A stretch of 64,000 bases of DNA from Bermanella sp044597725 (GTDB lineage Bacteria; Pseudomonadota; Gammaproteobacteria; Pseudomonadales; Oceanobacteraceae): the NCBI RefSeq assembly GCF_044597725.1, contig NZ_CP139003.1:434001-498000 (forward strand), in the 5' to 3' direction. Made by a program: the position numbers and the translations under genes. Positions 36,294 through 45,695 of the stretch are shown here, piece after piece (the stretch's first letter is position 1; every line of letters starts with the position of its first letter). The notes under the pieces were generated by a model. That model ran no database searches and had not been told where the DNA came from. It saw only the letters and a program-made list of their open reading frames with translations.

Positions 36294-38201
36294 ATGATAC
36301 GTTTGCAGTCGTTAAATTTACACTTAGGTAGCAAAGATATTTTCAGTCAGGCCCAGCTTGCGGTGCATGATGGTCAGAAATTGGCGGTTGTGGGAGCCAA
36401 CGGCGCGGGTAAGTCTACCTTGTTTAAGTTGCTCTTAGGTCAGCTAGTGCAAGACCAAGGTGATTTAGACATGCCTAAGAACTGGCGCATAGCGCATATG
36501 GCGCAAGAAGTAGCTGCCAGTGAGCGCACTGCCCTCGACTATGTATTAGATGGCCATAAACCTTTCCGTAAGCTTAGTGATGGCATTGCCGCTGCAGAAG
36601 GAAGCCATGACGAAGCGGAGTTGGTGCGCCTTCATGGTGAATTCGAAACCATGAAAGGCTACGAGGTCCCGCAGCAAGGTAAAACCATGTTGGCCGGTTT
36701 AGGGTTTAGTGTTGAGCAAATGCAGCAGCCCGTGGCGGCATTCAGTGGTGGCTGGCGTATGCGTCTTAACCTAGCGCGGGCGCTACTTATGCCCAGTGAT
36801 TTACTGCTACTGGATGAGCCCACAAACCACCTAGATTTAGATGCAGCATTATGGCTTGAATCATTTCTACAGCAATACCGAGGCACTTTGTTAATCATTA
36901 GCCACGACCGTGATTTTATTGATAGTGTGGTGGACGGCATTATTCACTTACATCAGCATCAATTAACCTTATACAGCGGTAATTACGGCGACTTCGAACG
37001 TCGACGAGCAGAGCGCTTAGCACAACAACAAGCCTTGTTTGAGCAACAGCAGCAAGAAATCGCCCATATCGAAAGCTTTATTACACGCTTTAAAGCAAAG
37101 GCCAGTAAAGCCAAGCAAGCGCAAAGCCGAGTAAAGGCATTGGAGCGCATGGAGCGCATTGCGCCGGCCCATGTGGATAGTGAGTTTCACTTTACCTTTC
37201 CCAATGCGGATAAAACCAGTGACCCATTGACCAGTCTTAAGAAAGCTCAAATTGGCTATGACGGCAATGTGCAGCTTGATAATGTAAACGTGAACATTCG
37301 CCCAGGGGCACGTATTGGTTTGCTGGGTGCCAACGGTGCGGGTAAATCAACATTGATTAAAGCCTTGGTGGGGCAACTGACATTATTGGCAGGTGAGTGT
37401 TATCAAGGTGAGTATTTATCAGTGGGCTATTTTGCCCAACACCAAGTGGATGAACTAGACTTAAACTTATCGCCCGTACAACATTTGCAAAAATTGATTG
37501 ATGGTACAAGTGAGCAAGAAGCACGTAATTTTGTGGGTGGTTTTGGTTTTCATGGCGATCAAGCCATTGAGGATTGCCAGTCGTTTTCTGGCGGCGAGTT
37601 GGCACGGTTAGCCTTGGCCAGAATTGCATGGTTAAAACCTAACTTACTAATACTGGATGAGCCTACCAACCATTTGGACTTGGATATGCGCCATGCTCTA
37701 ACCTTGGCGTTACAAGATTTTGAAGGGGCCATGATTGTCGTGAGCCACGATCGGCATTTGCTGAATAATACCGTAGATGAGTTTTACTTAGTTAACCAAG
37801 GCAATGTTAGCGAATTTGATGGGGACCTCGAGGATTATCGCGAGTTTATTAAGCAAGAGCAGCTACGTTTAGCAGGTGGCGCACCCAGTAAAGCCAGCGG
37901 CGAGCATAGTGCCGATGCTAAAAAAGAACGCAAACGTAAACAGGCCGAGTTACGCCAGCAACTAAGCCCCCTCAAGAAGAAGGTGCAAACCTTAGAAAAG
38001 CAACTGGATGCGCTTCAGCAAAAATTAGCCACAGCCGAAGAACAACTGGCTGATACGCAATTGTACGAAGCAAGTGAAAAAGACCGTCTGCAAACAATAT
38101 TGACGGAGCAAAGTGAACTAAAGAAACAAGCCGAGAGTATAGAGGAAGCTTGGATGGAAGCATTGGAAGCCCTCGAAACCCTAGAACACGAGTTAATCTA
38201 A
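36294..38201 (+). CDS. yheS: ABC-F family ATPase (YheS type)
   Basis: 635 residues from the ATG at 36294, where MIRLQSLNLHLGSKDIF begins as in homologues; an upstream in-frame ATG at 36243 adds non-family residues. Two ABC domains: Walker A VGANGAGKST and LGANGAGKST, signatures FSGGWRMRL and FSGGELARL, both with LDEPTNHLDLD. Between them is a basic linker (about 235-310, RFKAKASKAKQAQSRVKAL), and the C-terminus is a coiled coil (about 535-635). There are no membrane segments, so it acts on ribosomes as a translation factor rather than as a transporter. Confidence 0.93.
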   Translation: MIRLQSLNLHLGSKDIFSQAQLAVHDGQKLAVVGANGAGKSTLFKLLLGQLVQDQGDLDMPKNWRIAHMAQEVAASERTALDYVLDGHKPFRKLSDGIAAAEGSHDEAELVRLHGEFETMKGYEVPQQGKTMLAGLGFSVEQMQQPVAAFSGGWRMRLNLARALLMPSDLLLLDEPTNHLDLDAALWLESFLQQYRGTLLIISHDRDFIDSVVDGIIHLHQHQLTLYSGNYGDFERRRAERLAQQQALFEQQQQEIAHIESFITRFKAKASKAKQAQSRVKALERMERIAPAHVDSEFHFTFPNADKTSDPLTSLKKAQIGYDGNVQLDNVNVNIRPGARIGLLGANGAGKSTLIKALVGQLTLLAGECYQGEYLSVGYFAQHQVDELDLNLSPVQHLQKLIDGTSEQEARNFVGGFGFHGDQAIEDCQSFSGGELARLALARIAWLKPNLLILDEPTNHLDLDMRHALTLALQDFEGAMIVVSHDRHLLNNTVDEFYLVNQGNVSEFDGDLEDYREFIKQEQLRLAGGAPSKASGEHSADAKKERKRKQAELRQQLSPLKKKVQTLEKQLDALQQKLATAEEQLADTQLYEASEKDRLQTILTEQSELKKQAESIEEAWMEALEALETLEHELI

Positions 38202-38255
38202 AACGCGTATAATGGGATATACACAGGCAGTTTATTATGTGGAAGAAGAATTGAG

Positions 38256-38852
38256 ATGTTAAAAGTCAGAAGCAGGGTTGATGTAAAGCTATCCAACTAT
38301 GGCGGTGTGACGGGTGAGTTCATTAGCTTTGATGGGTTTGAAAATAACGCTGAGCACGTCGCCATTAAGCTTGGCCCAGATGTGGACGTACCCTTAGTAC
38401 GGTTACACTCAGAATGTTTTACGGGCGATACCTTTGGCTCAACCCGCTGTGATTGTGGAGAGCAACTGGCGTTTGCCATAAAAGAAATTAATGAGCACGG
38501 TGGTTACTTGCTTTACCTTAAGCAGGAAGGCCGCGGCATTGGCCTTAATAACAAGCTTGCCGCTTACGAACTGCAAGACCAAGGCATGGATACCTATGAA
38601 GCCAATATGCACTTAGGTTTACCCGAAGATGGTCGTAATTACGACGAAGCCATTGCCATGCTAGAAACGCTTGGCATCAATCAAGTTCGTTTAATTACCA
38701 ATAACCCGAAAAAAGTTGCGGCATTGGAAGAGTCGAGTATTCATGTAACCGAAGTCATGAATACTGCGCCCACTATTTTTGCCGAAAACCAAAAGTATAT
38801 TTTAAGTAAACGGGAAAAAGGTAAGCACGCTTTTAAGCCTAATGAAGAGTAG
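38256..38852 (+). CDS. ribA: GTP cyclohydrolase II
   Basis: 198 residues; first step of riboflavin synthesis from GTP. Zinc cysteines in HSECFTGDTFGSTRCDCGEQL (three Cys spaced C-x10-C-x-C), the catalytic loop KQEGRGIGLNNKL, and the GTP-site RLITNNPKK are all present. It is a stand-alone RibA without the RibB domain. Its last codons form one arm of a hairpin shared with the convergent ppk gene. Confidence 0.95.
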   Translation: MLKVRSRVDVKLSNYGGVTGEFISFDGFENNAEHVAIKLGPDVDVPLVRLHSECFTGDTFGSTRCDCGEQLAFAIKEINEHGGYLLYLKQEGRGIGLNNKLAAYELQDQGMDTYEANMHLGLPEDGRNYDEAIAMLETLGINQVRLITNNPKKVAALEESSIHVTEVMNTAPTIFAENQKYILSKREKGKHAFKPNEE

Positions 38853-38877
38853 TTGCCTCAATACGCTCTTCATTAGG
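38838..38877. terminator. Inverted repeat spanning the ribA and ppk 3' ends
   Basis: 12-bp perfect arms CCTAATGAAGAG (38838-38849) and CTCTTCATTAGG (38866-38877) with a 16-base loop. The left arm is inside ribA and the right arm covers the ppk stop codon. No T tract on either side; likely a shared bidirectional 3'-end structure. Confidence 0.5.
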
Positions 38878-40966
38878 TACTGAAGGTTTCCAGTAGCTTC
38901 TGCTGGACGCTAATGCGTTCCTCCCCTTCTTGAGGAACGCTTTTAATATACTGGCCATCGCGCTGTAAAATCCAGCTTTGACAATTATCCTGCAAGTACA
39001 ACTCAAGTTCTTCGCGCATGCGTTTTGCCCATTTAGTATTTTCAATGGGGAAGCAGGTTTCAACTCGGTTTAATAAGTTGCGCTCCATCCAATCGGCACT
39101 GGATGCGAATACCTTGGGTGCGCCATCATTCTCGAAATAATACACACGAGTATGCTCTAAAAAGCGCCCAATGATACTGCGTACTTTGATGTTCTCGCTA
39201 ACGCCCGGAATCCCTGGCACTAATCGGCACATACCGCGCACAATACAATTAATCTCTACACCTGCTTGGCTTGCCTTGTAGAGCTCTTGAATAATTTTCG
39301 GCTCGGTAAGTGCATTCACTTTAATAATAATACGCGCCGCTTTGCCCGCTTTTGCATGGTTGGCTTCGTCGGCAATAAGTGACAGTAAGCTTTTATGTAA
39401 AGTAAAAGGAGCGTGGTATATTTTTTTAATGCTTAACGCTTTGCCCATTCCGGTTAGTTGCTGAAATAACTTATGCACATCTTCGGTAATGTCTTTTGAA
39501 CAAGTAATAAGGCTATAGTCGGTATACAAACGCGCATTGGCGGCGTGGTAATTACCTGTACCCAAATGCACATAACGGCGTAATTTTTTACCTTCGCGGC
39601 GTACAATCATCATCATTTTACTGTGGGTTTTGTAGCCCACTACGCCGTACACCACAACACAGCCTGCTTCTTGCAAACGGTTGGCAAGGTGTAAGTTTTC
39701 TTCTTCGTCAAAGCGCGCTCGTAGTTCAATGACCACGGTAACTTCTTTGCCTTTACGCGCTGCATCTACCAGTCCATCAACAATTTCGCTGGTAGCCCCA
39801 GTACGATATAAGGTTTGCTTAATCGCCAATACATCAGGGTCTTGCGCGGCACTGCGCACAAGGTCGACCACAGGCGTAAAGCTCTGGTAGGGGTGCAATA
39901 ATAACTGGTCACTTTTGCGAATGGCGGCAAACACATCGGCCTTCCCTTTTAAGCCTTTTGGTATGCTAGGGGTAAACGATGGATAACGTAACTCAGGTCG
40001 GTTCGCTTCAATGGCCACCGACATTAAACGGTGCACGTTAACCGGGCCATTTACTCGATATAAGTCTTGCTGAGTGAGGTTAAATTTATCTAATAAAAAT
40101 TGCCATAACGGTTCGGGGCAGTTGTCCGCTACCTCAAGACGTACCGCGTCGCCATAATGGCGCGCATGTAACTCCCCTTCCAAAGCGCTGGCCAAGTCAC
40201 TTACATCTTCCTTATCAAAACTCAAATCGGCATTACGAGTAAGTCTAAATTGATAACAACCTTTTACCTTCATGCCAGGGAATAAGTCATCGGCAAACTG
40301 GTGAATCATGCTTGATAGAAAAACGTAATTATCGCCGCCATCACATATTTCATCTGGAAAGCGACTGATTCTAGGTAAAGAACGCGGTGCAGGTATCACT
40401 GCCATACCAGTATTACGGCCAAAGGCATCTTTGCCATCTAGCTCGACAATAAAGTTTAACGATTTATTAACTAAGCGAGGAAATGGGTGTGCCGGGTCGA
40501 GACCAATTGGACTAATAACCGGCTGAACTTCATCTTGAAAGTATTGCTTAGCCCACTTGGTTTGCTTGGCATTCCATTCACCACGGCGAATAAAACGAAT
40601 ATTTTCTTTTTCCATTTCGGGAAATAAATATTCGTTAAGTATTTTATATTGGCGTTCAGTGGTTTCATTGACCAAATGATGAATTTGCTCCAACACTTCT
40701 GCTGGTGGGCTACCATCGGGCCCTAGCATTTCTCGGCTAAACGCCAATTGTTTTTTTAAGTCGGCTACGCGGACCTCAAAGAACTCATCAAGATTGCTAG
40801 AAAAAATGCATAAGAACATGAGCCGGTTTAACAAGGGGTGAGCATCGTCCAGCGCTTGCTCCAAGACACGAATGTTAAACTGCATGTGGCTCAACTCTCG
40901 ATTAAAAAAGTACTCAGGTGCACTTAAATCGATGTCGGTTACATTATCATTCGTGTGTTCGCTCAT
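38873..40966 (-). CDS. ppk: Polyphosphate kinase 1
   Basis: 697 residues, the usual PPK1 size. It polymerises ATP gamma-phosphate into polyphosphate at the membrane. N-terminal FFNRELSHMQFNIRVLEQA, ATP-site IELRARFDEEENL, the phospho-histidine region VGYKTHSKMMMIVRRE, HLGTGNYHAANARLYTDYSL, and the second PLD-like half with CLVPGIPG-like and IIGRFLEHTRVYYF motifs are all visible. Polyphosphate is central to stringent and stationary responses. Convergent with ribA. Confidence 0.97.
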   Translation of the reverse strand: MSEHTNDNVTDIDLSAPEYFFNRELSHMQFNIRVLEQALDDAHPLLNRLMFLCIFSSNLDEFFEVRVADLKKQLAFSREMLGPDGSPPAEVLEQIHHLVNETTERQYKILNEYLFPEMEKENIRFIRRGEWNAKQTKWAKQYFQDEVQPVISPIGLDPAHPFPRLVNKSLNFIVELDGKDAFGRNTGMAVIPAPRSLPRISRFPDEICDGGDNYVFLSSMIHQFADDLFPGMKVKGCYQFRLTRNADLSFDKEDVSDLASALEGELHARHYGDAVRLEVADNCPEPLWQFLLDKFNLTQQDLYRVNGPVNVHRLMSVAIEANRPELRYPSFTPSIPKGLKGKADVFAAIRKSDQLLLHPYQSFTPVVDLVRSAAQDPDVLAIKQTLYRTGATSEIVDGLVDAARKGKEVTVVIELRARFDEEENLHLANRLQEAGCVVVYGVVGYKTHSKMMMIVRREGKKLRRYVHLGTGNYHAANARLYTDYSLITCSKDITEDVHKLFQQLTGMGKALSIKKIYHAPFTLHKSLLSLIADEANHAKAGKAARIIIKVNALTEPKIIQELYKASQAGVEINCIVRGMCRLVPGIPGVSENIKVRSIIGRFLEHTRVYYFENDGAPKVFASSADWMERNLLNRVETCFPIENTKWAKRMREELELYLQDNCQSWILQRDGQYIKSVPQEGEERISVQQKLLETFST

Positions 40967-41060
40967 TATTTTCCTTGTTATTTAACAGTGCTCTAAACGT
41001 AAGCCTCTAATTTTATACTAGTAGGTCTCACAGGCGTATAACAGTTTTATTGCACCGAGT

Positions 41061-42077
41061 TTAGGTTTGACTCTTTAATACCTGAGCCGCTTTTTTTGCA
41101 AAGTAGGTTAAAATACCATCGGCCCCTGCGCGTTTAATGCAGGTTAAGCTCTCCATCATAACCGCTTGCTCGTCTAACCAACCATTTTGCGCAGCCGCCA
41201 TGTGCATAGCGTATTCACCGCTTACTTGGTAAACAAAGGTAGGGGCCTTAAATTCATCTTTCACACGACGCACAATATCAAGGTACGGCATACCCGGTTT
41301 AATCATCACCATATCGGCGCCTTCCGCTAAGTCTAAGCCTACTTCATGTAGCGCTTCATCACTATTGGCAGGGTCCATTTGGTAACTGGATTTGTTGCTT
41401 TTTCCAAGATTGCCCGCACTGCCCACAGCATCCCTAAATGGCCCATAATAGGCCGAAGCATATTTGGCACTGTAGGCTAAAATGCGTGTATTCACATGGC
41501 CGTTGGCTTCCAAAGCTTCGCGGATTTCATTTATTCGACCATCCATCATATCACTGGGTGCCACCACATCGGCACCGGCTTCGGCATGGCTCAAGGCTTG
41601 CTTTACCAGAGTATCCACCGTGACATCGTTTAATACGTAACCGTTTTCATCGATAATGCCGTCCTGACCGTGTGTGGTAAACGGGTCCAGCGCCACATCG
41701 GTAATCACCCCAAGCTCAGGGCACGCTTGTTTGATAGCTCTAACTGCGCGCTGGGCTAAGCCATCAGCATTGTAGGCTTCTTCAGCTAGCTCCGACTTTG
41801 CGCTGGCAGGTGTAACCGGAAAAAGCGCCACCGCAGGAATACCCAATGCTTGAATCTCTAAGCACTCCTTCACTGCAAGGTCGATGGACAAGCGCTGAAT
41901 ACCCGGCATAGAAGCGATATCTTCAACTTGATTTGTCCCTTCTAGTATGAACATTGGGAAGATTAAGTCATTGGCACTTAACGCATTCTCCCGCATCATA
42001 CGACGACTAAAATCGTCGGCGCGCATACGGCGCATACGGGTAAGAGGGTAGAGACGTTGAGCGTCGGAAAAGGCCAT
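41061..42077 (-). CDS. hemB: Delta-aminolevulinic acid dehydratase (porphobilinogen synthase)
   Basis: 338 residues from the ATG at 42077, preceded by CGGAG; the open frame extends to 42206 but the upstream residues are not family-like. It condenses two aminolevulinate molecules. Schiff-base lysines lie in AYSAKYASAYYGPFRDA and MVMIKPGMPYLDI. The metal motif reads DVALDPFTTHGQDG, with Asp/Thr where zinc enzymes have cysteines, so this is the magnesium-type enzyme as in Pseudomonas. Confidence 0.96.
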   Translation of the reverse strand: MAFSDAQRLYPLTRMRRMRADDFSRRMMRENALSANDLIFPMFILEGTNQVEDIASMPGIQRLSIDLAVKECLEIQALGIPAVALFPVTPASAKSELAEEAYNADGLAQRAVRAIKQACPELGVITDVALDPFTTHGQDGIIDENGYVLNDVTVDTLVKQALSHAEAGADVVAPSDMMDGRINEIREALEANGHVNTRILAYSAKYASAYYGPFRDAVGSAGNLGKSNKSSYQMDPANSDEALHEVGLDLAEGADMVMIKPGMPYLDIVRRVKDEFKAPTFVYQVSGEYAMHMAAAQNGWLDEQAVMMESLTCIKRAGADGILTYFAKKAAQVLKSQT

Positions 42078-42166
42078 GGAATACTCCGATAGAAAGAAAA
42101 ACGGCGGATACCCCATTTTAAGCGAATTTTCACGGATTACTATGGTTATACAGGGTTGAAATTGAT

Positions 42167-42628
42167 ATGAAACAGGAACTGTCAAAAACGGAATTGCAGC
42201 TGGCACTGAATTTCATGCAGCAAATACCATTTAATAACCATATTGGTTTGGAAATCCATAGTTTTGAAAATGATGAAGCCGTCTTCACTATCAAAATGCG
42301 TGACCAACTCGTGGGTAATTGGCTTCATGGCATCTTACATGGAGGTGTGATTGCAACAGCCTTAGATGTGGCGGGAGGCACCGCTGCTCTAATAGGGGCT
42401 TACCGCAGACAAGAAGATTTACCTAAAGAAGAGCGTGTTAAAAACTTAAGTAAACTTGGCACGATCGACATGCGGGTGGATTATCTGCGCCCAGGTAAGG
42501 GAAAAGAGTTTTTTGCTAGTGCCAGTATTTTACGTATTGGTTCCAAAGTTGCTGTAACGCGCATGGAATTTAAAAACAGTGAAGATGAGCTGATTGCTGT
42601 GGGTACAGGCACGTATATGTGTGGATAA
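42167..42628 (+). CDS. yigI: YigI-like hotdog-fold acyl-CoA thioesterase
   Basis: 153 residues. MQQIPFNNHIGLEI, VGNWLHGILHGGVIATALDVAGG (hotdog catalytic helix region), LGTIDMRVDYLRPGKG and the terminal GTGTYM strand match E. coli YigI along its whole length. Predicted to hydrolyse acyl-CoA thioesters. Divergent from hemB. Marks the last core gene before the accessory region. Confidence 0.8.
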   Translation: MKQELSKTELQLALNFMQQIPFNNHIGLEIHSFENDEAVFTIKMRDQLVGNWLHGILHGGVIATALDVAGGTAALIGAYRRQEDLPKEERVKNLSKLGTIDMRVDYLRPGKGKEFFASASILRIGSKVAVTRMEFKNSEDELIAVGTGTYMCG

Positions 42629-42661
42629 GTAGTCTTGGTAATTATTTCGCCCAGATGTGCT

Positions 42662-43330
42662 ATGCTCAACTGGTTAAGATATAAAAGGTACGTCGGTTTG
42701 ATTTTACTAAAACTGTATAAGAGTTTCTTTATTGCTTCTCTATTAATGGTTATGCTTATAACTAGTGGTTGTATAACCACTAAAATTAAAGCTTACAATG
42801 ATACCTCGTACGAATTAAAACCAATTGGAAAAATTGTCGTATTTGCCAAAGGCGTCAATCAAAGTGTTCACACAAATACCGTTGAGAGAGTAAAGCAAAA
42901 GTTGAAATATCATCAGGTCGAAGTACTTGATTATTGGGACGTTGTCTCTCCACTCAATGAAGAAGCTATCGACCATTCAAAAGCACTCGAAGACGCAGGA
43001 GTGGAGGCAGTTTTAATTATGACCTATTCTTTTGGGAGAAAAGACTCAAGCATCGTTGGTACATATACAACAAACTCTTATACTAGTACAGCTAATGGTG
43101 GATACTCATCAGGACTAGCTATTCCAATCTCATCTTCAAGTTTGGACTCCGGAGGAGAAGCTCAGTTGATAAATGTGAGCAATCAAAAAGCGTTTTGGCT
43201 AGGTCAGTTATCTTCGTCATCTTCAGGTTCGTACTATACAAAAACGAAAAAACATGTATTGAGTATGGTTGATAAAACAATTCGGACTTTAATTAAAGAA
43301 AAATATTTTATTAAATCAGAAAGAAATTAA
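42662..43330 (+). CDS. Hypothetical lipoprotein
   Basis: 222 residues from the ATG at 42662; a TTG at 42698 with AAGGT upstream is a good alternative and would place the lipobox Cys (ITSGC) at residue 25, which is more typical. The mature part begins ITTKIKAYNDTSYELKPI, has alternating strand/helix pattern, and a central stretch very rich in S, T, G and Y (YTTNSYTSTANGGYSSG). I do not recognise a family; the general layout (a predicted Rossmann-like part including VEAVLIMTYSFG) resembles short lipoproteins with a TolB-N-like fold, but that is a guess. Base composition is more AT-rich than the preceding genes. Confidence 0.6.
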   Translation: MLNWLRYKRYVGLILLKLYKSFFIASLLMVMLITSGCITTKIKAYNDTSYELKPIGKIVVFAKGVNQSVHTNTVERVKQKLKYHQVEVLDYWDVVSPLNEEAIDHSKALEDAGVEAVLIMTYSFGRKDSSIVGTYTTNSYTSTANGGYSSGLAIPISSSSLDSGGEAQLINVSNQKAFWLGQLSSSSSGSYYTKTKKHVLSMVDKTIRTLIKEKYFIKSERN

Positions 43331-43724
43331 TTTACGGAAATTACGTCGGATTCCTTGCTGCAGCGGTAAATCTGGTAAGGCTGAAACTAAGTCGAGTTTT
43401 AACATTGTAAGCCCATTTTCCAGATATAAATGGCTTAATGCGATGCCAGTCTTAACACTTTTAAACAGCTCAAGGATTGTTTAAAAATACTCTTTATCTC
43501 CTGTAAAAATTCATTTAATTAGTACAAAAGCCCCAGCGTGAGTAACGAATATGGATCATTAGGGCGTTCTTTAAAATACAACGGCAGTATTTTTCGCAAT
43601 ACCGCTACAGCGTATGAAAATTAAGTAAGCTTTATTTAAATAGTACTTTAGATGTTCAAAAATTTGTCTTTAGATACCATCGTTAATTGAAAGTAGGCAT
43701 ATGTTTAACTCTAGGGTGGTTAAC
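43331..43724. other. 394-base gene-poor AT-rich stretch
   Basis: No supported gene. A 29-codon minus-strand frame (43316-43405) exists but has no ribosome site. The region is AT rich, has no clear terminator after the lipoprotein gene, and shows no strong promoter consensus before the next gene. Compatible with decayed sequence at an insertion region. Confidence 0.5.
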
Positions 43725-45233
43725 ATGAATAAAATGAAATGGATCTCTTTATTAGTTCTGTGTAGTGTGTGCCAGCATGCTTTTACGTGGAACTTTGATG
43801 AGCATACTGCGGCCGGAAGAGAGGCATATAGACACGCTTGTGCTTTCATGGAGGGTGTTATTGAAGAGACGCATACGCATGCTTTAGAGACTTGGCTTTG
43901 TAAACCCGATTTTGAGCTAAGTCTAAGTGCGGATGCCTATGGTCGTATGTCCGCATTATCTGGCGATCATTTAGAGAGCCCGGAAGAGTTTTTAACATTT
44001 GAAGGAGAAGTGGCTGCGGGCAGTGCAATTAACTATGCAGACCTAGCATCTAAGAATGCTAGTCACTTTTGGCCTACCGTAAAAAAAGTATGGATGAAGC
44101 ATCATTTGAACGCTATTAAATATGCCCATAAAATAAGCTCCATTGTATCTATAGATCATAAAAATAACTTAAGTACCAAGGAGATTATTGAACTGGAAGT
44201 AATGGTTAAGCAAATGCTTTCGTTTAGTGCATTCTCGAGCCATTTTTTACAGGATGCTTTCTCTATAGGGCATAGTGGATTTGGTAGAGGGGCGACCAGT
44301 GCAGAATTAAGTGTTGGATTTCATGATCACTATAATGAAAATGGAGCGATACTGGCAAATAAGCAATACGGGGCATGGGTAGCTTATGGTGATGGCCAAT
44401 ACTTTACAGAGAAAAACTCTCGCAACAGGGAAATACTAGTTCAAGAGAATACCAAAGCTTTAATTAATTTGTTTTCAATTTTTTTAGGGTTAGAAGCAGA
44501 CAACAGTATTTTTTTTCCAACTCATACATCAAATCGATTTCAGCAGCCAGTAATAAGGTTGCAAGATAATATTGTTACATGTCAAGGACTAAGAACTTTA
44601 GACAATGAATTGATCAAGTATCAAAAAAGTAACATATCTGGCAATAGTGAGAATATAGAATCAAAGTATGAAAGAGGGTTTTGGTCTCTCGATCCGACGC
44701 CGGAAAGTTGTTTAATGCCCATAGATGTAAATGGAGCAATGCCGGTACGTAGAGTTGGTAGCTTCGATATCTCATTGAATTCTACAGTGAATCAAAATAC
44801 AAATGAGGTTTTTGGTGGATGGGAAGCAGAGCTATCTTCTGATTCGCTCTTTGATTGGAAATACACTGGTTTGGGAATGTCCATTGGATATAAGCAGGTC
44901 AATCAAAAAGGTAACTTATCCTCTCTTAATTTTATTGCCACACTGCCATATTCGTATGGGGATTTAGGTACGTGGAAGGTAAGTGGTGGTTATGCCCAAC
45001 ATGATTTGGATGATTCCAAAGTACGTGAAGGGCTACTGTTAGGTTTAGATTACTTAATGCCGTTTAGAGCTGTAAAGAATACTAGTTTTTTTGTCGGGCT
45101 AGAATACTATTGCACAGAGCAAAGTAGGCTTCGGTGCAATAGTGATCACTCTGAATTAACGGCTAAGTTTGGTATTTCATTTGCTTTAAAAACAGTAGGT
45201 GGCGGATACAACAAAGACGATTTATTTGATTAA
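43725..45233 (+). CDS. Secreted zinc-phospholipase-C/P1-nuclease-like protein with C-terminal barrel-like domain
   Basis: 502 residues from the ATG at 43725, after AGGGTGG; ATG 43701 is an alternative. Signal peptide 1-21, leaving Trp22 at or near the mature N-terminus (WNFDEHT); zinc PLC and P1 nuclease enzymes use an N-terminal Trp as ligand. Other ligand-rich motifs: HACAFM, SHFW, SSHFLQDAFSIGH (H-x3-D-x4-H-like) and GFHDHYNENG. From about 345 the sequence turns into alternating amphipathic strands (DISLNSTVN, WKYTGLGMSIGYKQ, FFVGLEYY, LTAKFGISFAL), like an outer-membrane barrel. Reading: catalytic domain fused to a barrel. Substrate unknown; AT-rich, accessory. Confidence 0.6.
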   Translation: MNKMKWISLLVLCSVCQHAFTWNFDEHTAAGREAYRHACAFMEGVIEETHTHALETWLCKPDFELSLSADAYGRMSALSGDHLESPEEFLTFEGEVAAGSAINYADLASKNASHFWPTVKKVWMKHHLNAIKYAHKISSIVSIDHKNNLSTKEIIELEVMVKQMLSFSAFSSHFLQDAFSIGHSGFGRGATSAELSVGFHDHYNENGAILANKQYGAWVAYGDGQYFTEKNSRNREILVQENTKALINLFSIFLGLEADNSIFFPTHTSNRFQQPVIRLQDNIVTCQGLRTLDNELIKYQKSNISGNSENIESKYERGFWSLDPTPESCLMPIDVNGAMPVRRVGSFDISLNSTVNQNTNEVFGGWEAELSSDSLFDWKYTGLGMSIGYKQVNQKGNLSSLNFIATLPYSYGDLGTWKVSGGYAQHDLDDSKVREGLLLGLDYLMPFRAVKNTSFFVGLEYYCTEQSRLRCNSDHSELTAKFGISFALKTVGGGYNKDDLFD

Positions 45234-45374
45234 TCACAAGCGTTTGAAAAGCATGATGCCGGTTTTTTTCTTCAACCTGTTAAGTTCATTAAGGGAAACC
45301 GACGGATGATAATAAACGGGTGTCATCTGGTGTGTAGCTACCCCTTAAAATAATACAGCTTACTTGTATAATTT
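45234..45374. other. Short intergenic stretch before the hemY fragment
   Basis: No gene. GCATGATGC followed by CGGTTTTTTT at about 45257-45275 is a weak terminator-like element for the preceding gene. A TTAAAATAA block near 45345 resembles the sequence preceding the intact hemY 3' end and may mark the true edge of the repeat. Confidence 0.4.
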
Positions 45375-45652
45375 CTTTTAAACGACTCATCACATCGGAA
45401 GCTTTTCCGGTAAAGGCAGCTCTGGCAATTCTAACCCCAACCCCTGCTTTAACATAGAAACCGCTTTATCGTTTTGCCCATTAGCTAAATACAAGCGGCC
45501 AAGTTCGCTTCGGGTTTCTGCGCGGTTAAGCTGGCTTCAAAGTATTCTTGCGCTTCGGTGAACAAGGTATTGATTAAGCAAATTCGACCTAAGGTCAATA
45601 ATAAGTCGGCATCGTTGAGGCGCTCTTTTACTTGGTCTCGGGCAAATAAAAA
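45375..45652 (-). pseudogene. Decayed duplicate of the hemY 3' end
   Basis: About 278 bases that match 47484-47774 in the same orientation. By eye roughly 95 percent of aligned bases are identical, with about 13 substitutions and one 9-base deletion (TAAGCTAGC-type, inside codons for LKQ-like residues). It covers the last ~88 codons and stop of hemY, read on the minus strand, but lacks the rest of the gene and any start, so it cannot make HemY. Homology stops abruptly at about 45652, close to the hipA 3' end. Confidence 0.88.
45375..45652 (+). repeat. Direct repeat copy A (hemY 3' fragment) flanking hipBA
   Basis: Left member of a direct repeat whose right member is 47484-47774. The two copies bracket hipA and hipB, about 1.8 kb apart. 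Both share the CTTTTAAACGA left edge and the GGGCAAATAAAA right edge. Confidence 0.88.
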
Positions 45653-45695
45653 TTACTTTCAAATGCGGTTTTCAAGGGCGTATGGTTATGCACGC

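Noticed and set aside
43316..43405. 29-codon minus-strand frame in the gap before the PLC-like gene
   Set aside because: Too short, no ribosome site, overlaps the lipoprotein stop, and no recognisable family.
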